Assembly: GCF_019175285.1 (NCBI RefSeq)
Contig: NC_056528.1
Coordinates: 22,753,802-22,817,801 of the forward strand
Direction of reading: 5' to 3'
Length of the DNA: 64,000 bases
Source of the DNA: Sceloporus undulatus
Lineage: Eukaryota; Chordata; Lepidosauria; Squamata; Phrynosomatidae
This document shows, in pieces, positions 30,201-39,842 of this stretch. Both the position numbers and the translations under genes were made by a program. The notes beneath the pieces were generated by a model, which made no database searches, was not told the origin of the DNA, and saw only the letters and a list, made by a program, of their open reading frames with translations. Position 1 is the first letter of the stretch. The number at the start of each line of letters is the position of its first letter.

Positions 30201-33200
30201 TGACCTGCCACTTTATATCCCCCCACCCATTTTCTCACGCCTAGACACTCCTGTGGACTATCACTATCGGCCGGAAGCACAACATCGGTCAGTCTTATTA
30301 TGTCTGGGATGGCAAATAAAAAGTATCTCTTAGCCTTTGCGCTGTATTTTTATGTACAGCTCCATTTTGTGTTTGAAAATAATTACACTCAGGCTGTTGA
30401 GTTTGTTTAGAATGGAGTAGGCCAGAGGAGAGGATCTACCCAGGGGATATATTTTCTCTCTTGGCCTTGGGATGGTATACTGTTTGGCAGCAAGAGAGAA
30501 GCCCTTCTCAGTTGTGGTGCCCCAGAAGCCCATTTGGTACAAATGCTGGCATCAGATTAGGACATGGCTGTTTCAGTTTTGGGGTTTTACTGCTTGTAGC
30601 ATAATCCTGATCTGCCTTCTTGGGATTGTGAATTATTATTTGATTGTCCTGAATTGAATTGTTTCATTGACTGTATGCTGCCCTGAGGTCTAGCGATGCT
30701 AGATGGGCAAGACATGTCTTAATACAGTGAGCCCGCACCATACGCAGCCTCGTTATAGGTGGCTTCCAGCTTACGTGGGAACCACCAAGAGAGTGGTGCG
30801 CGCATATAGCTTGAACATACGCACTTTTTGCCTTACACGGAGGGTCCGGAACAGATTCCCCACATAAGGCAAGGGCAGACTGTATGTATCTGTGTGTTGT
30901 GATCCAAATGACCCCAGATTTCTGAATGTATTATGCTAAAAAAGAAAGTTATTAAACGTATTGCAGCAAGCTTCATGTGGGTTAGTTTTTCTTTCCTTTT
31001 CTCTATTCGATCTGCAGAGAAGGCTATCATAATCCTCCCCTGTCTAGCGAGAACTTGATTGGCCTTAGCAGGGCCCGCCGCCCTCACAATGCCATCTTTG
31101 TCAACTTTGAGGATGAAGAGATTCCTACAAAGCCACTAGATGCAGCCGAACAGACCTGGAAGAGGGTTTGCAGCAAAGCTGTGGATCACAGAGCAGAGGA
31201 AGAGCTGAAAAAAGTAGGTACAAAAACTGACAGATGCATGAATGAAACAAATTTTTTTGATATCTGGTGTTGCTGGACAGCCAGAATTTCCTGGAATTTC
31301 CTGTTTAGTTTACAGTCAGTGGCAGTCTTGTATTTCCAAACACAGCCCTGCCTATAGAGCAAGTGGGCAAAACAGGACTCCTTATGATTATATCACCATG
31401 TGCACAAGCCTATTGTCTGTGGTTGTCTGAAGTATCAACAGCTTAATTCCACTTTAGGGAAAACCTGAATGTTTATAGTTGCCAAGTGAGCTGTCTTTGG
31501 CCTGGAGTCTTGAATAAATGCAAAACATAGCCTTTAAGTTAGGTATGATGTCAGACAATGTATGTTAGTCTGACAACCCAGAGAGCAAAACGGTCCCAGG
31601 ATAGTTTGCATAAAAGCAAATGATGATGTCACATTTAAGGAACTGGGTTTGCAGTAGGAACAGCAATAGCAGCTTCATTTATCTACTGCTTCATACCACT
31701 CTGAGCAGTCTGTAAGTGGTTTAAAACTGTAAGCTAATTACTACCATTAAGCTGGGTACTCATTTTAGCAACCTTGGAAGGATGCAAGCCTGAGTCAAGC
31801 CTGAGACCTGGCTGGTATTGAACACACAACCTTGTGATTTGTGAGTGAGTGGCTGCGGTACAGGCATTTAACCACTGTGCCACCAGGGCTCCTGAACAGG
31901 CTGATGAGTAAGACCTGTCCTTAAGTTGCTTGAGTTTCTTTCTCTTTAATAAGACTTGCTTTTATTCAGCCTTTATAACAGCAGTCTGTTTTAGCCAAAG
32001 ACAGTAATTTAAAAAGGAGACTGCTTTGTCAGGAGCCAAGTTCTCACCTTTCCCCCATTCTCATATCAGTCTGTGTGTATTTTTAGCTATTTGAAGTCCG
32101 TCCTGTCTGGTCTCGCAATGCTGTGAAAGCCAATATCAGCGTTCATCCAGACAAACTGAAGTTTCTTCTGCCATATTTAGCTTATTACATGGTAAGTCAG
32201 TTAATGTTTCATCACTGTTCTTACTTCTTGTATTTATTATGTTGTAAGCAGTGTGTATGTATGACATTGAAACAGACATATGTTAATGAATAAATACAAC
32301 CATACTGCAACTGAGAAAAAGTGGGGAAATAGTTTGGCTTTGAAACTGCCCTTCCTAGTCTCTCATATAATGTATCAGTGGACTGATTTTGGAAGTGTCA
32401 CATTCCTGGAAGCTAGTAATTAAGCCTTGTACTGTTGTTCTTCTGCTTGGACCTGTCAGTAATTTTGTCTGTCCCTGTAGCTTACGGGTCCCTGGAGAAG
32501 CCTCTGGGTTCGCTTTGGTTATGATCCCAGAAAACATCCAGAAGCAAAAATCTATCAAGTCTTGGATTTCCGAATCCGTTGCGGAATGAAATACGGTAAA
32601 AATAGCAGCCAGCAGTTAGAGCATGGCTGTGCTTTTCTTGACTGTTCCTGCCCCCATTTCCCACAAATTTAGGCCCTTGCTGCCTCCTTACAATTGCCAT
32701 TTTCAGGCTCTGGATGATGGGGCTGTTTTGCAATAACATGAACAAAAACTCTGCCTCTCATTTGAAAGATTTGGCTTCCCAAGTTCTCCCATTTGAGTTG
32801 CCCTTTCTCTTTTCTTCTCTTTAGGGTATGCCCCGAATGACATGCCAGTTAAAGCAAAACGCAGCACATACAACTACAGCCTGCCCATCACATTGAAAAA
32901 ACCAGGTATGCTCTGTAAAGGGAAGACAGGCTGACTTTCCCCTTCTGTAAGGAATGTGAATTAAACAGTCATGATTTATAAATACATCTTATGGCTCTTT
33001 CCAACCCCACTCCTAGATGAAATCAGCAGGATGGGTTTCCTTTGGGATAGGTTTGTCTTGAGGGTGTCTGAGTGTTTGGATGTGTATATAGGACATAGCT
33101 CACTCAACCTTTTAGTTAACACCTTCCCCCAGCAGGGAAAGGGGCCCTCACCATGAAGAGAAGCTGTGAGAATTTGAGGATTTTTGTGGGGAGGAGTCTC

Positions 33201-36200
33201 AGGGTACCCTGTCACACCTGCTAGGGTGCTTAGTGCCCAGAGGTAATTTGAGGAATCTGCTCCTGCCCTTTACCAGCAAGCCATGCAGCTGGCATTCAAG
33301 ACCTCAAGCAAGGACTGAGCTCCTCTGGAACAGCTGCTGCCAGGAAAACAGCATTTAGCAAGTACAAGCTTAAGGTGAGTATTTAACCTCTCTCTGTCTT
33401 CTTGTTTCATGTGAGGAAGATCTTACTCCAGGCTTCTGTGCCAGGGAAAGTGTGTTCTACTGAAGCTCTAATGCATGGGGGTTATTTGTGGGGAGGAGAG
33501 AGAGCAAAGGAGCCTCTGCCAAACCATTTGGGCTTCCTATCTTCGACCTCTGAAGGTGGAATCCTGAGGACTGATGTTGGTCTGGGCTCAGAAGCTCCAC
33601 CTGTCCTGTCTCATGCATTGCACACTCCAGCTCTGGGGAGGCGTTCAGCCCCACTGTAGATTTGCAGCGCAGGTCTTGAAGATGGCTGCAGGGTTGTAAG
33701 CTCAGGTCTTGCATAGCACCAAGTGATTATGTTGATACCTGCTTCCTTGTTGCATTTGCCCTGCCCCAGCTTGCAGACAACCAGTTTTGCTTTCCAGGAT
33801 ATTGCCCTGGAGGCTTTACCCAGCTCTTAAATCTGGGGTACAGTCCAATCTACTGTTGGACTGTAACTTTCATTCATCTCAGTAGTGAGGGGGCTGAAAG
33901 GAGTTGTAGTCCAACAACATCTGAAGAGCCACATGTTCCCTGTCGCTGACTTGAATGTTTTGCATATCCCAGCTGACACCAGCTTCTGCTTTCCCTCCTT
34001 CCTACTTGCCAGATCTTTCCAGACTAGGATGTGTTTCCCCATCACCTGCTGATGGGACCAGAGTCCCTCTGAGCCTGCCTCTCTGCCTTTATCACCTTGG
34101 CACTTTCCTCAGATGATTGTTATCCTTGCCCTTCTTTGGGAGGTCAGGCTGCAGCAGGAGGGGCCAGCAGCCTGGGTGCTAGGACAGCCCGATCTTCCAC
34201 ACACAGGACCCTCTCACTACACAGTTATAGCACTGGGAGTCCAGGTTAACTCCTATGGTTGCATGCTGTAGAATCATGGGGTTTGTAGTTTGATGAGGAA
34301 GGAGAACTTCCTGTAGCAGAGGATTGTCAGTATTCCTCCCTAAACTGCAAATCCAAGGATTCCGTAGGATGCAGCCATGGCAGTTAAAGTGGAATCAAAG
34401 TGCTGTAACTGTGAAATAGGAAAGAGCACAGAGGCCTTGGAGGTTTGCACCCTTCAGTGGAAAGAAGGTGCCACCAGTATAGACAACACTATATGGAAGT
34501 GTTTTGACCTCCAGTGAAACCTGGTTTCTGACTTTTCCACTGCCTCACCTTCTTCCTCTCTTAGGATTCGATTTACATTTTCCGAGAAGGGTCCTTGCCT
34601 CCATACCGACAGATGTTCTATCAGCTCTGTGATTTGAACGTGGAATGGTATTTGTTCTAATAATTAAAAGTGGCTGTAGTGATTTAAGGCAGCTTTTTCT
34701 TTATTACTTTTTACCTGTCTGCCTGAACCTGAAAATATTGTTTGTTTGTTTAAAGTCTGTATATCACCTCCCAGCCCATTGGGGCCCCCAAGGTAATGCA
34801 AAGGTAAAAACATTTAAAACAGCATACAATGATTTCAAAAACACACACTAAAATCAAATTAAAATACTCTTCAATAACGTTTAAAAACAGTCTAAAAGAG
34901 TCCTTTAAAAATTTGAAAAGAAACCACAAAACACAGAACAGTTCCAGATACCAAAGGGAAGAACTGTTTTAGCTGCCTGCTGGAAGCTCAACAGAGGGAG
35001 GTTGCCTGAATGCCTTTCGCAGGGAGTTCAACAGAATCCTTCCCTGTACGGTTGCCCTTAAAGCAAAACAAATATATTTTGCTGCCTGGGGGAAAAGACA
35101 AGATGATGCTTTGACTCCTTTGTTCTGTCCAGGGAAGCCAGCCAGACAAGTGGGTAAGGGGCAGAGTCATTTGCTACAACTTGCAACTCTTAGGGCTTGT
35201 TAGATGTTCTACCAGTACCTCAGCACTTCTATCTCGGCTGTGAGTGGCTTTGTCCCCAGCCCCTTTTCAGACTTAGGGCTGCACACCTGGCCATGGGACA
35301 AGGCCCCCCGCTGCCACTGGGAGCAGCAGCCAACTGAGGGTGTTCAGGCCATTGGCCATACACAGCTCCTCTGTCCCCTAAAAAACTTCTTGTTGCCTGA
35401 TACCTCCCTAGATTCATTTTGGGTGATACAGACCTGAATAGTTCACTTGTTATTGTGTAAATGAGCAAACCTAAAGTGAGTCTCTCTTCAGTTTGCAGAA
35501 GATTATCCATCGAAATGATGGGACGGAGGCATCGTGCACAGAGCGTGATGGCTGGTGTCTTCCCAAGACCAGTGATGACCTTCGGGACACCATGTCTCTG
35601 ATGATTAAGCAGATCATCCGCTCCAAACGGCCAGGTGACATGTTTGTCTCTCAAGTGAGAATAGAGAATGTGTGGCCCTCCAGAGGCTTGCTGGACTGCA
35701 GCTTCCATAATTCCTCCTCGTTGGATGTACTGGCAGCCTTGTAATCTCTGTGGAGACCTACTTTTCCTCTCTGCTCTCAGGCACATGAAATTTGAATGGG
35801 AAGTCTGGCTTTGATCTCCCATCCAACCCCCAGTCTGCCTTGACTCTCCTTTAAATTTTTGATCTGACACCTTATGACTGGAGAGTTCTTCCTTGTCCTT
35901 TCTCAGACTGCTTTGTTTTATTGCCATCCTCTTCAGAAAACACATAAAGGCACCTCTTTTGCTCAGGCCTTCTCTGAAGGATTGGCACCCTTTATCTGTT
36001 TACCTGCACTTTTTTTCTGCTGTGGGATTTGTAGTCCAGCACAACTGGAGGGCAAAAATTGGGGGAGGCTGGCAGTGAGAACAAGCAAGGGTGGTCAGAG
36101 TTCAGCCCATGGGCCCAGGCATGTCCCCCAACAGCCAGCTGGAATGTTTGACATAAAAGGGCCACCTGTGTCCTCTGGGGAGCATGGCAGATGGGTTTGG

Positions 36201-36408
36201 TTTTTTAACCATATTTACTGCCCACAGAGTTGTAATCCTTTGGTTGCTTCCCTCAGCTCTCTTTACAAGCACATCAACTGAAGAAGCAGGCAAAGAGCAG
36301 CTCACTTTTGAGTCTGGAGAGGAGGAGGAGGAAGAAGAGGAAGAGGAATTCAAACCCTCAGATGGGAGTGAAAATGAAATGGAAACAGAGATTCTGGACT
36401 ATGTGTGA
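27227..36408 (+). CDS. GTF3C5: GTF3C5, TFIIIC subunit 5 (TFIIIC63), 11 exons, complete
   Basis: GTF3C5 is a subunit of TFIIIC, the nuclear factor that binds A/B boxes of tRNA genes for RNA polymerase III. Exons are 27227-27427, 29530-29746, 30089-30287, 31018-31213, 32087-32191, 32481-32595, 32825-32905, 33277-33374, 34565-34647, 35492-35634 and 36257-36408, all GT-AG and in phase, giving 529 residues (human 519). Diagnostic stretches: [39 protein letters not shown] (N-terminal dimerisation part), [37 protein letters not shown] and [14 protein letters not shown] (winged-helix DNA-binding part). The C-terminus has a Glu-rich run, then [14 protein letters not shown]. At the exon 9/10 junction it reads NVECLQK where human has NVEELQK. 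The start is fixed by the promoter and the N-terminal match. Introns carry many repeats. Confidence 0.97.
27525..27800. mobile_element. paired hairpin-type DNA element in GTF3C5 intron 1
   Basis: Two head-to-tail foldbacks share ctctctaggaatctctaggt and ttgaccatag...gcgctggagga arms. They are followed by a tail (gcaactatcaaagccgcaaa). A related tail is at about 27935-27975, and a related piece at 58895-59040. Confidence 0.6.
28000..28535 (-). mobile_element. CR1 LINE, 3' end
   Basis: Reverse CR1 tail: aatcgtacagttggaagata, ctctgtttaaaaacctccaa, gaagttcctcctaaagttga, then the ORF2 end (tggtttccagacccttcacc). Confidence 0.9.
28560..28710 (-). mobile_element. CORE-SINE remnant, reverse
   Basis: It contains ttctcacaacagccctcagg and taggttcaggctgaga-like core, then a degenerate head. 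The ends are unclear. Confidence 0.45.
28998..29310. repeat. probable MITE, family not recognised
   Basis: Ends ggggctgtgtaggccgcccc and ggccagtctgcacatgct are weak inverted matches. An internal foldback (caaaaaggagc...gttcctttttg) is visible. Low certainty. Confidence 0.35.
30480..30722 (+). mobile_element. L2-like LINE, 3' end
   Basis: The frame reads [17 protein letters not shown], then [11 protein letters not shown], the C-terminal signature of L2-type ORF2. The 3' UTR follows (attgactgtatgctgccctg). Confidence 0.7.
30725..30882. mobile_element. Tc1/mariner (pogo/Tigger-like) MITE
   Basis: Ends CAGTGAGCCC and GGGCAGACTG are inverted matches flanked by TA on both sides (30723-30724 and 30883-30884), the mariner-superfamily target duplication. 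It is 158 bp with no coding capacity. Confidence 0.75.
31660..31895 (-). mobile_element. tRNA-derived SINE, reverse (GTF3C5 intron)
   Basis: The reverse body gctgggtactcattttagca and aaggatgcaagcctgagtc is followed by the tRNA-like head (aaccttgtgatttgtgag, aaccactgtgccaccagggc). Confidence 0.75.
33835..33945. mobile_element. hAT-like MITE (GTF3C5 intron 8)
   Basis: It keeps gttggactgtaactttcatt and the inverted ggagttgtagtccaacaaca, then ctgaagagccacatgttccc. Same family as 19640-19765. Confidence 0.7.
34215..34418. mobile_element. hAT-like MITE (GTF3C5 intron 8)
   Basis: Ends cactacacagttatagcac and gtgctgtaactgtgaaatag are inverted matches. The centre has ctatggttgcatgctgtaga and gtaggatgcagccatggcag. 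Same family as 14538-14745. Confidence 0.75.
34735..34960 (-). mobile_element. L2-like LINE 3' UTR, reverse
   Basis: The sequence aaagtctgtatatcacctcc and cattggggcccccaaggtaa is the reverse of the L2-type tail. An A-rich body follows. Confidence 0.55.
35660..35745. mobile_element. hAT-like MITE fragment next to a splice donor
   Basis: It begins about 25 bp after the GTF3C5 exon 10 donor with gtgtggccctccagaggctt and ctggactgcagcttccataa. Only one end of the family is present. Confidence 0.55.
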
Positions 36409-36825
36409 TGCTGCTGAGCAGATATATTTCCGGTGAGGGAACATAAAAACACGGAAGACAGTTTGGTCTGCAGACCTGATGTGATGTTTACAGCACTCTC
36501 CCTCTTTCATATGTTCGCAGGCTCCATTCATTGCAGACTGTATTGGATGCCTTTGTGATGTAAGTTCATTCAGCAGAGAATTGTTGGAGCTCTGCTATGA
36601 GCAAAAGTGTCTCTGAGTAATGTCATTTGGCTTTTCTTTGTGTCCTGTTTCTTTCAAAGGCTCAGCAACAGCATCTAGCCTTGTTGATGTTCTTCATCTC
36701 TGTCGAATTTTCTTTCCCATTGTCCCAGAATGCCATGGATTTGAGCAAAATCAGTCCCAGTTTTGACTCAGATACACTGGCTCTAAAGCGTCTACAGTGG
36801 CATTTCTTTGAAATAATTCCATGAA

Positions 36826-36831
36826 AATAAA
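36826..36831 (+). terminator. probable GTF3C5 polyadenylation signal
   Basis: AATAAA in an aataaataaataaaa run, 418 bp after the GTF3C5 stop codon. Confidence 0.6.
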
Positions 36832-37054
36832 TAAATAAAAACTTGCTAACTCTGGACCTTTTCATACACAGTGAAAATATTTTAATTTCAAGATAGAGTG
36901 CTATGTTTAGATTACTGTAACTATTCAACTGACAGATAGGTGGTTACTAAATGTTGATTCAGCATTTGAGAGAATCAGGAAACACACACACACACCATTT
37001 TTGAAAAACAGGCACTTGAGCAGTTTGTGTCTTGGGGCAGGTCACCTTCAGGTA

Positions 37055-37165
37055 TAGAATCGTAGAGTTGGAAGAGACCACAAGGACCATCCAGTCCAAC
37101 CCCCTGCCATGCAGGAACTCTCAATCAAAGCATCCCTGACAGATGGCCATTCAGCCTCTATTTAA
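37055..37165 (-). mobile_element. CR1 LINE tail fragment
   Basis: Reverse CR1 3' UTR: agaatcgtagagttggaaga, accccctgccatgcaggaac, cagatggccattcagcctct. It lies between the GTF3C5 and ADAMTS13 3' ends. Confidence 0.85.
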
Positions 37166-37392
37166 GCAGCAGAGTAGGGGAATTGGGCACTAAGCATATT
37201 TCTCCTTCCTCAGCAAACTGGTCAGATGTGGAGTTCCCAACACCTTTATAAATAGAGTCTGAGAGGAAAGAATTTCACTTAATGCCATTTCCCACCACCC
37301 CACATAGGAAGTGCACATGCCACATTTCCCAGCTAACCCTAGGTGAGACAGGACCCCTCCATCAGCGGTGGTGGAATGGTGGTGGGGTTGTG

Positions 37393-39532
37393 TTATTTTG
37401 GCTTGGTGACCCAGTACTCTGCTCGGAAACTGACACTGTCAAAGTCCATGCTGAATTCAATTTCAGCCCAGCTACCAGTTGATTCCCAGTAGAATAACTG
37501 ACTTCCCCAGAAAGTGGCAGTCTTCATGGTCTTGACATCTCGAATCTGAGGAATGGAAGCACAGTCAGTCAAGCTGGTGACTGGATGCTGCATCAGTGCT
37601 CTCCCACCTTTCCACCTGCTTCTGTCTAGGCCAGACTTTAGCCACAGCCTCCTCCCACCCTTGGGACCCCACAGATCATTAACTCCCTGAGAGTGACCTG
37701 GGAACTGCAAACATATTCTCACTGTCCTCACCACACTCCAAAGTCCAGACTCTTTTGTCTTATACTTGAAGTCATTGAAGCAGCTGGGGTGCCAGGTTTT
37801 GTTTACCTGGAAGGTCATTAAAACACCATTTCTCTTTGACTGACAAGCACTGGATGTACTCCAACATCCACTCAGAATTTCCAGAGATGCAACAACAGCC
37901 ACGTGCAATCTCCATTCAGAATAAGCAACATGTTCATGACCTTTTCAATCTGAACGCACAATGTTGCTCTCTGTGAGACTCTGTTTCTGCCACTACCAGC
38001 AGAATACATCTATTTCACAATGGTGAATATCCTTCCTACACATGCCGCACGTATGTGTATGTATATTGCTTTCAGGAGGATAGCCTTTGACTATCAGCCA
38101 GCTTCCATACAAAGAATAGTTACCAGCTGTAGCCTTTACAACAACCCTTCAATGCAGGACCTGTTAACAGTACTGTATAAAGACAAATGAGATAATGCAT
38201 AGAAAGAGGAAAACTTTGAGCCTCTGAGACAGAAAAAAATACCCTCTTGGTCCTGCTCCCATACCTCACATCTGTGCCATGCTCTCACCGAGATGGAACC
38301 TGAAGATGTTTGGTTGGTGCCAGATGTCTGGTCCACGGGTACAGCATAGACAGCAATGTGAAAATGTGGCACCACATCGATGAATGTCCGGCAAGCTCCT
38401 TGCAATCCCCTGCCTGTGGATGGCATGGGGCTTACAATTTCTCCCCGTGGACCAAACAACTGTACATCACAGTCTGCAAACAGGAACCAGAATAAAAGAA
38501 TTTTATTGTCCATGATGCTCTATGGTCTGACTGGTAAGATTCTGGCTACAGCATTCTATCTTGAGCCAAGTGCTATTCAACATGTTTAGCAATGACTTGA
38601 ATGAAGGAATAGAGGACAAGCTTATCAAATTTGCAGATGACATCAAATTAGGAAGGGTAGCTAATATTCAAAATAACCTTAATAAATGAGATAGCTGGGC
38701 CAAAACTAACAAAATGAATTTCAACAGGGAGAAATGAATCATAGAATCCTAGAGTTCAAAGAGACCTCAAGGACCATCTAGTCTAATCCTATTCTGCCAT
38801 GCAGGAACTCACAATAAAAGCACACCTGACAGATGGGCCCCTAACCTTTGTTTAAAAACTGCCAAAGAAGGAGATTCCATCAGTCTAAGAGAGCGTTCTG
38901 CCACTCAGTTTTCCATTTACTGTACAACTCTCCTCCCTGGGACTGGAACCAGACCCCCAACTGCTAACTCTGTCCCACCTGTTTTTTTCAGACCTTATGT
39001 CCAAATGCACAGCTGCTGGGTCCAGGTTTCTCTTCTGCCTGTTGTCTTCCTTCCCTAAAATTGAACGGCTCCTGATTCCCCCTCTTGCATCTGACAAAAG
39101 CCTCTCTTAGGAGAAAAAGAGAAGCAGAAGATGGGACATCTATGGCATGGAGGCCCCTAAGAAAGGAGGGAGGGAGGGCAAAAGATCCCAGCTGCAATGC
39201 TACTTCGTAGCCCTGGAACACCAGGCTACAGCTCCCTCACAAAATCCTAAACCAAGTCACTCCTCACAGGTTCCATCCTACTGGAATCTCTCAGAAACCA
39301 TGGTTTTAGAAAATCTTCTATGATTAAAATTTCTTTGGGGAACACTGAAGAAACTATGAGAGGGGAGCTGCATTTGCAGATTTGACTCCCCTGAGCCTTC
39401 TAAGTTCCTGCTTTCTCCATCATGGCCCACACAAAAGAACCACCTGCATTGCAGTCTAGGGAGCTTTCCAGCACCTGGAGGGTGACCATTTCTCCCAAGG
39501 GACGGCCAATGGCAACAGTGCAGTTCTCCTTC
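37393..39532 (-). CDS. ADAMTS13: ADAMTS13, C-terminal CUB-domain exons (partial)
   Basis: ADAMTS13 is the secreted metalloprotease that cleaves von Willebrand factor; its CUB domains regulate activity and binding. Three exons are recognised. 39444-39532 encodes [19 protein letters not shown] and [11 protein letters not shown] (CUB1; human NCSAG region). 38289-38473 encodes [15 protein letters not shown] and [17 protein letters not shown] (CUB2). 37393-37545 is the last exon, with [19 protein letters not shown], ending YWVTKPK and TAA. The last two join in phase 0. The exon encoding the second half of CUB1 (human DMLLLWGRLTWRKM region) was not found between 38.5 and 39.4 kb, where CR1 pieces lie. 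Exon 39444-39532 abuts a SINE and an assembly junction, so the rest of the gene is missing. The gene is tail-to-tail with GTF3C5. Confidence 0.9.
38565..38900. mobile_element. two CR1 LINE pieces in opposite orientation
   Basis: A forward ORF2 piece ([18 protein letters not shown]) at about 38565-38735 is followed by a reverse 3' UTR piece (aatcctagagttcaaagaga, gccatgcaggaactcacaat) up to about 38900. They occupy the ADAMTS13 intron where a CUB1 exon would be expected. Confidence 0.8.
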
Positions 39533-39535
39533 CTG

Positions 39536-39688
39536 GAGAGCCAGCATGGTGCAGTGGATTGAGCACTGGACTATGGAGACCAGGCTCAGTCATGAAAATG
39601 CACTGGGTGACCTTAGGCAAGTCGCACTTTCTCAGCCTCAGAGGAAGGTAATGGCAACCCTCCTCTGAAGAAATATGCTAAGAAAACC
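39536..39688 (+). mobile_element. tRNA-derived SINE, 3' end cut off
   Basis: A full head (gagccagcatggtgcagtgg) and body (cactgggtgaccttaggcaa, cagaggaaggtaatggcaac, ctaagaaaacccc). The normal 3' part is absent; the sequence switches to GC-rich DNA at about 39689. Confidence 0.85.
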
Positions 39689-39722
39689 CCGATCGCCGCC
39701 TCTCAGGCCGGGAGGAGAAGGA

Positions 39723-39764
39723 GGAAGCCTGGCACCGCAGCGATCGCCGCGGTGCCAGGCTTCC
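39723..39764. repeat. perfect 16-bp inverted repeat at an assembly junction
   Basis: Arms GGAAGCCTGGCACCGC (39723-39738) and GCGGTGCCAGGCTTCC (39749-39764) with a 10-nt spacer. It sits in an 80-bp GC-rich patch directly before the duplicated block. Confidence 0.9.
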
Positions 39765-39842
39765 CCCCGGGTACCCTGCACACCTCCTATGGTTGCTTAG
39801 TTGCCCAGAGGTAATTGAGGATCTCTGCTCCTGCCCTTTACC

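Noticed and set aside
38980-39083. A reverse-strand stretch ([17 protein letters not shown]) resembling the start of ADAMTS13 CUB1 (HLEPTGTIDMRG)
   Set aside because: It lies on the wrong side of the CUB1 exon at 39444-39532 for transcription order, and the match is weak.
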